Translations under genes and position numbers: made by a program
Notes under the pieces: generated by a model
Databases searched by the model: none
What the model was told of the DNA's origin: nothing
Seen by the model: the letters and a program-made list of their open reading frames with translations, nothing else
Virus record (IMG/VR): IMGVR_UViG_3300031578_000039
Coordinates: 1 to 58,771 of that record
Reading direction: 5' to 3' (one strand)
From: a virus
Length of the DNA: 58,771 nt
Shown here: piece after piece, positions 1 through 7,619 of the stretch
Layout of the letters: the number at the start of each line of letters is the position of its first letter
How positions within the stretch are numbered: the stretch's first letter is position 1

Positions 1-468
1 TCGGGGCTTTTTGTAGTTACTCACAACTACTCTGTACAGGCAGTACATAATATAGTAATAGAATCAGAGTTTAGTTTACTTGAATTAACAATCCAAGAAC
101 AGTCTTTAACTCATGTCGATGTTTCTCAGAATCCAAACCTAGTTACACTGACCCTTATAGGTAACTCGTTAACTTCTTTGAATATATCTAATAATACTCT
201 ACTTGAAGGGCTTCTCGTAGGACATAATCAGTTAACTTCTATTATACCTCCTGCGTCTATAAATAATATGACATTCTTGAATGTTATTAACAATAAATTA
301 CCTGTTTCAGCTATCAATCAGTTATTGATACTGGCAGATAACAGCACAGCAGCTCTTCCTAATCTTTTTTCTTCTAATTCTCAAACACCATCCGCCCCCC
401 CATCAGGAGCAGGAATAACGGCAAAAAACAGTTTGATAGCCAAAGGATGGAGTGTTAGTACAGACTAA
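1..468 (+). CDS. C-terminal part of leucine-rich-repeat adhesin (continues from window end)
   Basis: The frame is open from base 1 and ends with TAA at 466-468. It carries LRR-like spacing (ELTIQEQSLTHVDVSQNP, LTLIGNSLTSLNIS, GLLVGHNQLTSI) as in BspA-type surface proteins, then a Ser/Pro/Gly-rich tail. The first residues (SGLFVVTHNYSV) complete the PKD-like WGDGT segment that ends the window, and the reading frame matches if the contig is closed on the shared tcgg. Inferred role: terminal receptor-binding or adhesin protein of the tail cluster. A terminator follows. Confidence 0.75.
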   Translation, partial: SGLFVVTHNYSVQAVHNIVIESEFSLLELTIQEQSLTHVDVSQNPNLVTLTLIGNSLTSLNISNNTLLEGLLVGHNQLTSIIPPASINNMTFLNVINNKLPVSAINQLLILADNSTAALPNLFSSNSQTPSAPPSGAGITAKNSLIAKGWSVSTD

Positions 469-503
469 TCTTATGTGATTGTTATATTATTAAAGAAAAA
501 ATA

Positions 504-535
504 CAAGGCTCATATCATTGATATTGAGCCTTTTC
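504..535 (+). terminator. Rho-independent terminator after the adhesin gene
   Basis: GGCTCA(tatc) and (gatat)TGAGCC form a stem followed by a T-rich tract. It lies just downstream of the last tail gene and so closes the late operon. Confidence 0.7.
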
Positions 536-540
536 TTATG

Positions 541-600
541 TGATGGTTATTTGATGCTTCTCGAAAACAGGTTGGTGACAGGTTGGTGACAGGCAATTAA
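541..600 (+). repeat. Short tandem duplication in intergenic region
   Basis: GGTTGGTGACA occurs twice in tandem about 570-592 in the gap between the adhesin terminator and the next gene. No gene is visible here. Confidence 0.6.
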
Positions 601-632
601 AAGAATAATTCAAAACATGACAAAAGTCATTG

Positions 633-660
633 TTTGTTTTTTTTAAAGCAGTGATATTTG
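633..660 (+). promoter_or_regulatory. Possible Bacteroidota promoter
   Basis: TTTG at 633-636 and GATATTTG at 653-660 resemble the -33 and -7 boxes. The spacing (16) is shorter than usual and the first -7 base is not T. It precedes the gene starting at 696. Confidence 0.4.
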
Positions 661-695
661 TACAGAAACTAATTTAACACTAAAATTGATAAAAG

Positions 696-1049
696 ATGAA
701 ACACATTAAATGCCCATATTGTGGGTTGGAAGATAACGAAAGCTATGAGTTTGACCAAGAAGACGGAACTGTTGAGTGTGTGGATTGCGAAAAAGAGTTT
801 AATGTATCTCGAACAATTGAGATTACTTACTCTACTTCCAAAATTGCTTGCGAAGATGATGAGCATGATTACAAAATAGATTGTTATTTTATTAGTAAAC
901 GAGAACGAGACTACACAGCAAAAGGTGGTTGGGTTAATTTACGGGAACACGATTGGACTTATTACAGAATTGAAATATGTTGCCATTGCGATGCTAAAGA
1001 TATTATCGAGATAACAAAAGATGAATGTGATTTTGCATTGGTGGTTTAA
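696..1049 (+). CDS. Small zinc-ribbon protein
   Basis: 117 residues. The N-terminus has a zinc-ribbon layout (CPYCGLED...CVDCEK) and a second CCHC-like CCHCDAKD occurs near the C-terminus. The acidic, tyrosine-rich middle is not recognised. It is the first gene after the adhesin terminator and probably opens the early/accessory region. No function can be assigned beyond metal binding. Confidence 0.7.
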   Translation: MKHIKCPYCGLEDNESYEFDQEDGTVECVDCEKEFNVSRTIEITYSTSKIACEDDEHDYKIDCYFISKRERDYTAKGGWVNLREHDWTYYRIEICCHCDAKDIIEITKDECDFALVV

Positions 1050-1057
1050 AATATTGT

Positions 1058-1137
1058 AACTACGTTTGGTTATGAAGCGTAGCCATTTAGAACGCTTCAA
1101 TTTATTTACTGCCTTATTTGGCTATGTTTTATTAGCC
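1058..1137 (+). other. Weak attC-like site
   Basis: AAC at 1058 is followed by GGTTATGAAGCGTAGCC (1069-1084), which can pair imperfectly with GGCTATGTTTTATTAGCC (1120-1137). The sequence just after it, TAGCCTTTATTATATGGCG, recurs at 13280. The crossover GTT is not clear. Confidence 0.35.
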
Positions 1138-1167
1138 TTTATTATATGGCGTTTTAATACTTAAATT

Positions 1168-1395
1168 ATGAGTTTAGATAAAATTAAAGAAAACCACGAA
1201 AGATTTACAAAAGAAAATGAAGCTATTGAAAAATTGAAAATTGCTTCTAAAAATACAGTTATACAATTTAAAGCTGCAACAAAAGCAATGAATGAACTTA
1301 AATACATTGCTGATTCATTAGGATATAAAGTTGATGAAGATAATGGAGAGCTACGATGTAGCAATAATATGCCAAAATCACCAGAGTGGCGCTGA
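1168..1395 (+). CDS. Small hypothetical coiled-coil protein
   Basis: 75 residues, Lys/Glu-rich helical N-terminus (DKIKENHERFTKENEAIEKL) and a short C-terminal tail. No family recognised. The same frame stays open after its TGA for another 64 codons (1396-1587), so the two pieces may once have been one gene or are adjacent cassettes. Confidence 0.55.
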   Translation: MSLDKIKENHERFTKENEAIEKLKIASKNTVIQFKAATKAMNELKYIADSLGYKVDEDNGELRCSNNMPKSPEWR

Positions 1396-1407
1396 TGTAG
1401 TAATAAA

Positions 1408-1587
1408 TTGCAGCCAATTAAGACAATAGGAATACATGGCAATAAATTCTATAATGATGGTAAATACTTTGGTGAAATAATAGAGAAAACAGACAACTAC
1501 TTTAGGGTTAGATGTAACAACGGCGATAAACATATGAAAGGGAAAATTATTACGGTAAATTTTAACCTAGATGCCGTGCATTGGTAG
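1408..1587 (+). CDS. Small hypothetical protein, TTG start, in frame with the preceding gene
   Basis: The open frame continues past the TGA of the preceding gene. The first plausible start is TTG at 1408. The product (about 60 residues, HGNKFYNDGKYFGEIIEK...) has alternating beta-strand character and ends in VHW. No family recognised. The 17-base string ACAATAGGAATACATGG inside it is repeated at the start of the gene at 7236. Confidence 0.4.
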   Translation: MQPIKTIGIHGNKFYNDGKYFGEIIEKTDNYFRVRCNNGDKHMKGKIITVNFNLDAVHW

Positions 1588-1649
1588 TTTTGCCCTACTA
1601 ACAGCACCGAAACTAATTACAATCACAAATTTATAAATACAGATTAAAG

Positions 1650-1886
1650 ATGAAAAAAATACTTAATGTTATGAAATACGAATTTGGAAACAGACTGATA
1701 GGAAAGGCTTCTGCTCAAATGATACAGCTAAAAACGAATATTGAAAAAGGGTTAAAATGTTCAGTAGCTACAATGAATCCAGAAAAGACAAAAAGAGACT
1801 TTGAATATATAACAGGGGCAAAACTTAATTTAGAATTGAGCGATGGAGGCAAGGATGTTTACAATGCTTCTTTAAATCCCATATAG
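1650..1886 (+). CDS. Small hypothetical protein
   Basis: 78 residues, basic, MKKILNVMKYEFGNRLIGK start after an A-rich leader. No family recognised. The following 120 bases look like a coding attC site. Confidence 0.5.
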   Translation: MKKILNVMKYEFGNRLIGKASAQMIQLKTNIEKGLKCSVATMNPEKTKRDFEYITGAKLNLELSDGGKDVYNASLNPI

Positions 1887-2010
1887 AATTGATTGTATGT
1901 TTAGTTGCGAAATATAAAAAACAAAATTATGATTAAAAGAGAAGATTACTTAAATGCGCTAGAGTTGATAGACCAATATCACCAGCAATTAAATTTACAA
2001 AATGTTAGGT
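1883..2010 (+). other. attC-like site with coding loop (degenerate left box)
   Basis: The right box GTTAGGT (2004-2010) lies inside the next gene and is complementary to that cassette's end box TACCTAAC (2242-2249). The left arm GTATGTTTAGTTGC (1895-1908) pairs imperfectly with GCAATTAAATTTAC upstream of the right box. GTT is read as Val. Confidence 0.5.
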
Positions 2011-2237
2011 GTATTTCTACTGTTAAAACACCCATTAATGAATGGGAATTTATTAACAAATGTAGCACAAGGCTTAGGAATATACTTTACCACAAGCCTA
2101 TTTATATGGGATGGGATAATCAAAAAAATCCAAATGGATTTGAATATATTGAAGATATATCGAGAAGTTTGTTTTTTTGGCAAAGAAACGCAGGAGAAGC
2201 AACATGGAATGAATTTATCAAGTTACGAGGGTTTTGA
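1929..2237 (+). CDS. Leader-payload cassette protein
   Basis: Start chosen at the ATG giving MIKREDYLNALELIDQYHQQ; an upstream in-frame ATG exists at 1905. About 25 residues of helical leader run to LQNV, where the cassette box GTTAGGT is crossed. The payload then follows (RCISTVKTPINEWEF... to FIKLRGF), with a Trp/aromatic-rich C-terminal half. The payload ends next to TACCTAACG, the complement of its own start box. Function unknown. Confidence 0.6.
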   Translation: MIKREDYLNALELIDQYHQQLNLQNVRCISTVKTPINEWEFINKCSTRLRNILYHKPIYMGWDNQKNPNGFEYIEDISRSLFFWQRNAGEATWNEFIKLRGF

Positions 2238-2241
2238 ATTA

Positions 2242-2278
2242 TACCTAACGTTGATATAAAAACACCTTTCAATTAAAA
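2242..2278 (+). repeat. Cassette-array boundary motif, copy 1
   Basis: TACCTAACG end box is followed by TTGATATAAAAACACC and TTTCAATTAAA, a divergent copy of the motif AACGATGGTATAAACACACC found after the last cassette of each block. Confidence 0.6.
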
Positions 2279-2306
2279 TTAAATTTTAAACATTAAAACT
2301 AAAATC

Positions 2307-2744
2307 ATGAAAACTTATTTAATAGCAAGAGCTAAGATAGAAGATCGTAGTAATAAAAGAGGAATTGATTCTATAATCAATCTAGCCTATATGGGTGCTT
2401 CTGAATATGAATGGGGTGCAATGCCTACTTCGTTATCTAATATTAGAAAAAATCTAAATGAATACATTTATTTAGATGTAAAAATTAAAGACCAGATAGT
2501 AACTGTTTTTTGTAAAGATTCTCAAAAACTAGATGTGAAAAAATACTTACAAGAAATTGCAAGTGGTAAAATGAATACAAAGAATGGAAATAACTTTGAT
2601 TGGTACATTAAAAACAATGAAGAAAGAACTTTATGCGTTAGAAATAGAGTTGACTTCTGGTGGGATATTGAGAATGATTTAATGTTTTGGATTAAATCCA
2701 CTGACTTTGAGGTTAAATTTAAAGAAAAAATATACAACTTTTAA
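2307..2744 (+). CDS. Phage hypothetical protein with YMGASEYEWG motif
   Basis: 145 residues, alpha/beta. The segment NLAYMGASEYEWGAMP resembles a small protein family seen in other phages whose function is not known to me. It follows a boundary motif rather than a cassette start, suggesting that it belongs to the phage backbone. The sequence after its stop duplicates its own 3' end. Confidence 0.65.
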   Translation: MKTYLIARAKIEDRSNKRGIDSIINLAYMGASEYEWGAMPTSLSNIRKNLNEYIYLDVKIKDQIVTVFCKDSQKLDVKKYLQEIASGKMNTKNGNNFDWYIKNNEERTLCVRNRVDFWWDIENDLMFWIKSTDFEVKFKEKIYNF

Positions 2745-2761
2745 AAAAAATATACAACTTT
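2723..2761 (+). repeat. Direct duplication across a gene end
   Basis: AAAAATATACAACTTT occurs twice in tandem, once as the 3' end of the gene ending at 2744 and once just downstream, leading into TTCAATTAAAC as at the array boundaries. Confidence 0.75.
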
Positions 2762-2789
2762 CAATTAAACAATAAACAAAAACACTATA

Positions 2790-3320
2790 ATGGATACTAT
2801 CATAAATGTAACAAATAAAAAAAAGTTTGAAAAACTAATACACAGTGTTGATTGTAGCAAAATGCACGGATACACAGGGAAAGCAGTGATCAAATTTAAA
2901 GCAAATAAATCAATACCTTTTAATGTTAGTTATGACAGAAAGGAATTTGAAAATAAATATGGGTTTATATTAGAAATAAATGGCAATGTTTTTGATATGT
3001 TAAAACATATAGATGTATGCTATTCCATTGGTGTTTCAAGAACTGTATTCAAGAGCATTGGTTCTGGATTAAACGCACTTGATTATTTTATAATCACATC
3101 AAAAGAGTACGAGGATAGTCTTTTAAATTTCGGATTAACATTTAAAGATTCAGAGGATAATAGATACAAAACCATTGAAAGAACTCTTACTGACGATGAG
3201 ATTAATATTTTCAAAAGCCTGCAAGATAATTTTGTGAAAATAATCCATGACAAAAATGGCAGGATTTATGAATTAAAAAATAAAAGTTTCAAGCGTTTTT
3301 ATCAATGTGGTACGGTTTGA
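2790..3320 (+). CDS. Hypothetical phage protein
   Basis: 176 residues, mixed alpha/beta, soluble, no recognised motif. It starts after an A-rich leader shared with the preceding gene. Probably a backbone early gene co-transcribed with its neighbours (45-base gap before, 28 after). Confidence 0.6.
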   Translation: MDTIINVTNKKKFEKLIHSVDCSKMHGYTGKAVIKFKANKSIPFNVSYDRKEFENKYGFILEINGNVFDMLKHIDVCYSIGVSRTVFKSIGSGLNALDYFIITSKEYEDSLLNFGLTFKDSEDNRYKTIERTLTDDEINIFKSLQDNFVKIIHDKNGRIYELKNKSFKRFYQCGTV

Positions 3321-3347
3321 TTTTACAAATTTAAAACACATAACAAA

Positions 3348-3590
3348 ATGGAACAAGATTTAAGAGATATATTAGAAAAATTTGCCAGTAAAATTTATAT
3401 AAACGCACAAGGCAAGAGTTGCTTAAAAGCCACTGATAGGAACAAATTTGCGCATAAGATAGTGAAATTATGCGATTCATACATTGCTAAAGAACGTGCT
3501 GTAAATAAATGGTTAAAGGCAATTAAATACATTGGATATTTTACAGCAGGTGCTTATGTCGGAGCAATTATATTTGGCGTGTTTTTATAA
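3348..3590 (+). CDS. Small C-terminally membrane-anchored protein
   Basis: 80 residues. A helical N-terminal half (ILEKFASKIYINAQGKS, FAHKIVKLCDSYIAKE) is followed by one transmembrane helix at the very C-terminus (YIGYFTAGAYVGAIIFGVFL). This tail-anchored layout suggests an inner-membrane protein; function unknown. Confidence 0.6.
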   Translation: MEQDLRDILEKFASKIYINAQGKSCLKATDRNKFAHKIVKLCDSYIAKERAVNKWLKAIKYIGYFTAGAYVGAIIFGVFL

Positions 3591-3605
3591 AATAAAAAAA
3601 CAGGG

Positions 3606-4226
3606 ATGAAAAAAAAGATAATATTACATTTATGTGCCGACATTGGGAGCGATAGTAGATTCTACCAATTAGATGACAATTATGAAGTTATTTTAATTGG
3701 TGAAAAGATAGGAGTTGAAAACTATGAGCCGCCTGAAAATGTACATGGAATAATTGCAAATCCTGTATGTACTGAATTTTCAACCGCTAATGGATTCCAT
3801 AAGCAAAACGACTATAAAAAAGGAATGGAAATGGTTAACCATTGCATAAGGATAATAGAAAAAGCAAATCCGAAATGGTGGGCGATAGAAAATCCTGCAA
3901 ATGGTAGATTAAGAGACTTTTTAGGAAAACCTATAATAACATACCAGCCTTGGAGATACGGAAGCCCTTGGACTAAAAAAACAGCATTATGGGGAAGTTT
4001 TAATATACCAATTCAGTTGTATGATAATTGGGAAGATGTACCAAAGATTGATGAACTTTATATAAGACCCGGCAGAACAAAACCAGCATTAGCATTTTTA
4101 CATAAAAGTGCTATTGATTTAATACCTGAAATGCAATGGGCGAAAGAACATATTAAACGTGATTCTGATATTAGGAGTATGTGTTCATCAGGATTCGCCA
4201 AAGCATTTTACGATATTAATCCTTAA
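3606..4226 (+). CDS. Minimal C5-cytosine methyltransferase-like protein
   Basis: 206 residues. An N-terminal SAM-site-like stretch (LHLCADIGSDSRFY) is followed by NPVCTEFSTANG, which resembles the catalytic Pro-Cys motif of C5 methyltransferases. AIENPANGRLRDFLG matches the ENV motif position. No recognisable target-recognition domain is present and the length is well below a full enzyme (over 300). Related short proteins are common in phages, annotated as cytosine methyltransferases. It may modify phage DNA against restriction, or may be a divergent relative. Starts 16 bases after the previous stop. Confidence 0.6.
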   Translation: MKKKIILHLCADIGSDSRFYQLDDNYEVILIGEKIGVENYEPPENVHGIIANPVCTEFSTANGFHKQNDYKKGMEMVNHCIRIIEKANPKWWAIENPANGRLRDFLGKPIITYQPWRYGSPWTKKTALWGSFNIPIQLYDNWEDVPKIDELYIRPGRTKPALAFLHKSAIDLIPEMQWAKEHIKRDSDIRSMCSSGFAKAFYDINP

Positions 4227-4300
4227 TTGTTTTGAAAAAACCAAAAAGCTTGGCAAAATTATAAAAAAATGAAAATATATTGAAAATAATTGCTTTTTTA

Positions 4301-4332
4301 TTTGGTTGATGCAAATATATAACGTATATTTA
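4301..4332 (+). promoter_or_regulatory. Bacteroidota promoter
   Basis: TTTG at 4301-4304, 20 bases, TATATTTA at 4325-4332. Matches the TTTG/TAnnTTTG pattern with one mismatch and precedes the gene at 4356. Confidence 0.65.
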
Positions 4333-4355
4333 CATTGTAATTAAAACCAAACGAT

Positions 4356-4574
4356 ATGAAAACTCAATTAACAGAAACAACAAGAACACTTCAGGGATGC
4401 GTAATTGAAACATCTATTGATAGAGAAAAAAAAGAAACACGTTATTTACTTACTTCTATTTGTGGAAAATATTATAATGTTTTTGATAATGAAGCAAAAG
4501 AGAATATTGAAATAGTAGGTAAAAGAGCATTTGACAAATGGGCAAAAAACAATGACTACAAAACAGACTTTTAA
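4356..4574 (+). CDS. Small hypothetical protein
   Basis: 72 residues, beta-rich (TLQGCVIETSIDREKKETRY, YYNVFDNEAKENIEIVGKRA). Expressed from the promoter at 4301. Its 3' end overlaps the next gene by 23 bases, indicating translational coupling. Function unknown. Confidence 0.6.
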   Translation: MKTQLTETTRTLQGCVIETSIDREKKETRYLLTSICGKYYNVFDNEAKENIEIVGKRAFDKWAKNNDYKTDF

Positions 4575-4839
4575 CGAAGAAATAATCAAACGCCACGCAC
4601 CTGATTGGGTGCGGTGGCATGACCATTGTAAACAACAAGTATTAAACGCTATGGCAGAGAAAGACACTATAATTGTATATAATTCGGAAATTCCTATTTT
4701 ATACGGGAATCTAAAAACTTTGTGTGAAGATTTAGATGTAAGTTACAGCACTTATAGTAAAAAACAATTTCCGTTTAATATTGGAAATATAGAAGTTTTA
4801 AAAATTGAAGTAAAAAGAGGGCATAGAAAAGCGAGTTAA
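4552..4839 (+). CDS. Hypothetical protein, overlaps preceding gene
   Basis: Start taken at the ATG inside the preceding gene (MTTKQTFNEEIIKRHAPDWV). About 95 residues, with LKTLCEDLDVSYSTYSKKQF possibly a DNA-binding helix pair. A strong stem (GCCACGCACC / GGTGCGGTGGC, 4592-4618) lies in its coding sequence. Function unknown. Confidence 0.6.
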   Translation: MTTKQTFNEEIIKRHAPDWVRWHDHCKQQVLNAMAEKDTIIVYNSEIPILYGNLKTLCEDLDVSYSTYSKKQFPFNIGNIEVLKIEVKRGHRKAS

Positions 4840-4948
4840 ACGAATTTCTAAAAAGTTGATTAAATGAACGAAAGTAGCCGATTGAACATGTAAGTTTTAC
4901 TTACAACTTGAAATATTTATTAACCGAATAATATTCCAAATACAAGCA

Positions 4949-5079
4949 CTGAAACGCTGAGTGTAAGTTGGCGTTGCGTATAGAAAGCACTAATATTCAA
5001 TAACTTAAATACTTTATAAAATGAAAGAAAATACGAATACCCACAAACCTAGCAATGCAATTTACACATTGTTAGCTGC
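4949..5079 (+). other. attC-like site with coding loop
   Basis: Left box with AAC at 4953-4955; GTGTAAGTTGGCGTTGC (4961-4977) pairs with GCAATGCAATTTACAC before the right box GTTAGCTGC (5071). The loop contains the start codon of the next gene. The crossover is in the less common phase (TTG TTA). Confidence 0.65.
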
Positions 5080-5308
5080 TTTTAAAAATAGGCAATTGAA
5101 ACGCTGGTTCTATGAATTTGAACATGGACACGAATTTCTATTGAAAGAAGAAGCCGATATAATTTGCGAAACTAGATTTGACGACAAATATAAGTGGATG
5201 AACGACACTATAATACAAGCACTAATAAAGACGAAAGTAAAAGCAATGTATAAAAAGAGATACCCAGATGCGAAACGATGGACGCTGCCTATTTTTTATT
5301 GCAGCTAA
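5021..5308 (+). CDS. Leader-payload cassette protein
   Basis: The ATG at 5021 lies in the attC loop and gives a leader (NTHKPSNAIYTLL) similar to that of the gene at 13618 (KQVGNAINTLL). The payload then follows (AAFKNRQLKRWFYEFEHGHE...). The cassette box GTTAGCTGC (5071) is complementary to GCAGCTAAC at the gene end (5301). The payload is charged and aromatic, with no recognised family. Confidence 0.6.
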   Translation: MKENTNTHKPSNAIYTLLAAFKNRQLKRWFYEFEHGHEFLLKEEADIICETRFDDKYKWMNDTIIQALIKTKVKAMYKKRYPDAKRWTLPIFYCS

Positions 5309-5364
5309 CGGTGGTAATATGTTGGCGTGGCTTTTCGCCATGCAATATATTACGTGTTAGCTGA
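5301..5364 (+). other. Compact attC-like site
   Basis: CAGCTAAC (5302-5309) pairs perfectly with GTTAGCTG (5356-5363). Inner arms GGTAATAT / ATATATTACG and GGCG / CGCC complete an imperfect hairpin of about 64 bases, the classic short attC form. The stop codon of the preceding gene lies in the left box. Confidence 0.8.
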
Positions 5365-5453
5365 CTGGCACGGATCATAAGCACAAATGTTGATTAAATG
5401 CACAACAGTAATATTTTTAAAAGCGAAGCGAGGGAATTTTTTAAATTTGAATT

Positions 5454-6635
5454 ATGAAAACTATAAAAAGAAACAACGGAAACGACATTAAGATTTATGC
5501 AACTACATTAGAAGATGTTGCATTTGAGCAAATTAAAGAACTTGGAGAGTTTGAACCTTACCAAGATTCTAAAATCAGAATTATGCCTGATTGCCATGCA
5601 GGAGCAGGATGCACAATTGGAACTACAATGGAGATTAAAGACAAAATTACACCTAATTTAGTTGGTGTTGATATTGGTTGTGGAATGCTTACAGTAATGT
5701 TAGCCGACAACGAAATAGATTTGCAAAAACTTGATGCTGTAATTAACGAATTTATTCCAAATGGGTTTAATATACATTCCGAGCAAAAAGCAGAATTTGA
5801 GTTTGGTAAACTGATTGCTAAAAACTTAAATATTGACCGAGCTAAATTATCAATTGGGTCGTTAGGTGGTGGAAATCATTTTATCGAAGTTGGTAAAAAT
5901 GGTAATGGAAATTTGTATTTAGTAATACATTCAGGTTCTCGAAATATTGGTGGACAGGTTGCGAAATATTACCAAAACATTGCCATTGATAATTTAACTG
6001 ACAATTCAAATGAACGTGAATTACTTATTGAAAACCTGAAAAAAGAAGGCAGGCAAAATGAAATAGGGAAAGAGTTGAAAAAACTTAAAAAACCAATTAT
6101 AAATAAAGATTTAGCCTACTTAACTGGAACTGATTTTGATAATTATATGCACGACATGAAGTTAATGCAGGAATACGCTGTATTAAACCGTAAAACAATG
6201 GCAACGATTATTTTAAAAGAAGCTGGATTAAGCGCAATGCACTCATTTGAAACAATACACAACTATATCGACTTTAATAGAATGATTTTGCGTAAAGGTG
6301 CTGTTTCTGCTGAAATTGGAGAAACTTTATTGATTCCAATTAATATGCGTGACGGTTCAATTATTGCCAAAGGAAAAGGTAATGCCGATTGGAATTACTC
6401 AGCACCGCATGGCGCAGGTAGATTGATGGGGAGAAAGGAAGCACATAGAAAACTTGATTTTGACGAATTTAAAGAGCAAATGAAAGATGTTTATTCCACT
6501 TCTGTTTTAACTGAAACATTGGATGAAGCTCCAAACGCATACAAACCGATGAATGAAATTTTAGAAGCTATTTCAGAAACGGCAGATGTTTTAGAAATAA
6601 TCAAGCCTATATATAACTTTAAAGCTCATTCCTAA
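5454..6635 (+). CDS. rtcB: RtcB-type tRNA-splicing/RNA ligase
   Basis: 393 residues, full length for the short bacterial RtcB form. Hallmarks visible: MPDCHAGAGCTIGT, GVDIGCGMLTV (metal-binding Asp/Cys), GGGNHFIEV (GNHF/E), IHSGSRNIGG, and the guanylylation-site region SAPHGAGRLMGR with its His. RtcB joins 2',3'-cyclic-phosphate or 3'-phosphate RNA ends to 5'-OH ends with GTP and Mn2+, in the cytoplasm. The gene sits in one cassette: GTTAGCTG at 5356 before it, and CAGCTAAC at 6725 after it. In a phage it could repair tRNAs or rRNA cut by host defence nucleases (inference). Confidence 0.93.
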   Translation: MKTIKRNNGNDIKIYATTLEDVAFEQIKELGEFEPYQDSKIRIMPDCHAGAGCTIGTTMEIKDKITPNLVGVDIGCGMLTVMLADNEIDLQKLDAVINEFIPNGFNIHSEQKAEFEFGKLIAKNLNIDRAKLSIGSLGGGNHFIEVGKNGNGNLYLVIHSGSRNIGGQVAKYYQNIAIDNLTDNSNERELLIENLKKEGRQNEIGKELKKLKKPIINKDLAYLTGTDFDNYMHDMKLMQEYAVLNRKTMATIILKEAGLSAMHSFETIHNYIDFNRMILRKGAVSAEIGETLLIPINMRDGSIIAKGKGNADWNYSAPHGAGRLMGRKEAHRKLDFDEFKEQMKDVYSTSVLTETLDEAPNAYKPMNEILEAISETADVLEIIKPIYNFKAHS

Positions 6636-6723
6636 TGGTTTTGAAAAAACCAACGTGCGGTGGGGCTTTTAAAAATATGGTCGAATAGCACTACACTTGA
6701 TTAAATGAATGGGTGTAGTGCTT

Positions 6724-6757
6724 GCAGCTAACGATTGTGTAAACGCACCTTTTAAAA
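6724..6757 (+). repeat. Cassette-array boundary motif, copy 2
   Basis: GCAGCTAACG followed by ATTGTGTAAACGCACC and TTTTAAAA. The end box complements the rtcB cassette start, but no right attC half follows. A hairpin CACTACAC/GTGTAGTG lies just upstream (6690-6720). Confidence 0.65.
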
Positions 6758-6785
6758 TAATCATTAAGACTAAAAAAACAAAGAA

Positions 6786-7055
6786 ATGGATAATATTAAG
6801 AAAATGATTTTAGAAGAAGAAGCAAAAGGAAACATTGTCGTTGCTGACGGTACAGGATTATATGCTACTTCACTAAAAGATATTATAAAAGAACCAATAG
6901 AGGGCATTCTTTACAATCTAAACAGAGGTAAAGCAACTGTACTAACATTCTTGCCTGATCCAAAATGGATTAACGACTACGCAGTGTGTAAGGTTATAAC
7001 CGCACTAAAAGAAAGAATAACCGAACTTGAAAAGCAGATTTTGTTGAATAAATAG
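6786..7055 (+). CDS. Hypothetical protein
   Basis: 89 residues; helical ends and a C-terminal coiled coil (VITALKERITELEKQILL). Follows a boundary motif, so probably a backbone gene. Function unknown. Confidence 0.55.
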   Translation: MDNIKKMILEEEAKGNIVVADGTGLYATSLKDIIKEPIEGILYNLNRGKATVLTFLPDPKWINDYAVCKVITALKERITELEKQILLNK

Positions 7056-7088
7056 AATTAAGTTATAATATTTTTTTATAGTTCGTTT

Positions 7089-7096
7089 TATTTTTG
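7089..7096 (+). promoter_or_regulatory. Possible -7 promoter box
   Basis: TATTTTTG matches TAnnTTTG in an AT-rich gap; no clear TTTG lies at the -33 distance. It would serve the small Pro-rich frame and the membrane genes downstream. Confidence 0.35.
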
Positions 7097-7136
7097 TTAA
7101 TTTTGAATTATTATTAATCACTTAAATTCAATTATT

Positions 7137-7208
7137 ATGCCAGTAAAACCGCCATCGCCGCCTCCAACGTCACCAGAGCCAGAAACTACTGAAACAGAAG
7201 ATGAATAG
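7137..7208 (+). CDS. Tiny proline-rich peptide
   Basis: 23 codons, MPVKPPSPPPTSPEPETTE and an acidic end. The Pro/Glu bias and the promoter-like box upstream suggest that it may be translated. No function can be given. Confidence 0.35.
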   Translation: MPVKPPSPPPTSPEPETTETEDE

Positions 7209-7235
7209 TTTTGAATAACTTAACAATAGGAATAC

Positions 7236-7619
7236 ATGGAAAATTTAATAAAATACAGGACTTCTTTGTTTATATATGGCTGTTTGTCATTGCTTATTAT
7301 ATACTTTAATGTAGGCATATACAAAAGTATTTTCTGGGATATTTTCTTTTATATTCCTATTGTTACTATTATTTCTTTCCTTTCTTATTTGGCATTAAAA
7401 AACGAGAAATATATTGTAAATAAAATTTCTATTATTATACTTTCATCTTTTTTCTCAGGCTTCTTTGTTTATTTTGCTTATTCAGGATTAATATCACAGA
7501 ATTATACTGAGTATGAAGTCTGTATTGGTAGCCATTATATTGGATTATTATTTTCTATTGTGCTATTTATTTTATTGTTTTCACTATTTCTTGTATTTGG
7601 AAAAGATGGCAGAGACTAA
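7236..7619 (+). CDS. Multi-pass membrane protein
   Basis: 127 residues with four hydrophobic helices (about 10-28, 33-52, 63-85, 100-122) and a short charged C-terminus. Overlaps the next gene by 14 bases, suggesting that they act together at the inner membrane. A holin-like or host-envelope role is possible but unproven. Confidence 0.6.
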   Translation: MENLIKYRTSLFIYGCLSLLIIYFNVGIYKSIFWDIFFYIPIVTIISFLSYLALKNEKYIVNKISIIILSSFFSGFFVYFAYSGLISQNYTEYEVCIGSHYIGLLFSIVLFILLFSLFLVFGKDGRD

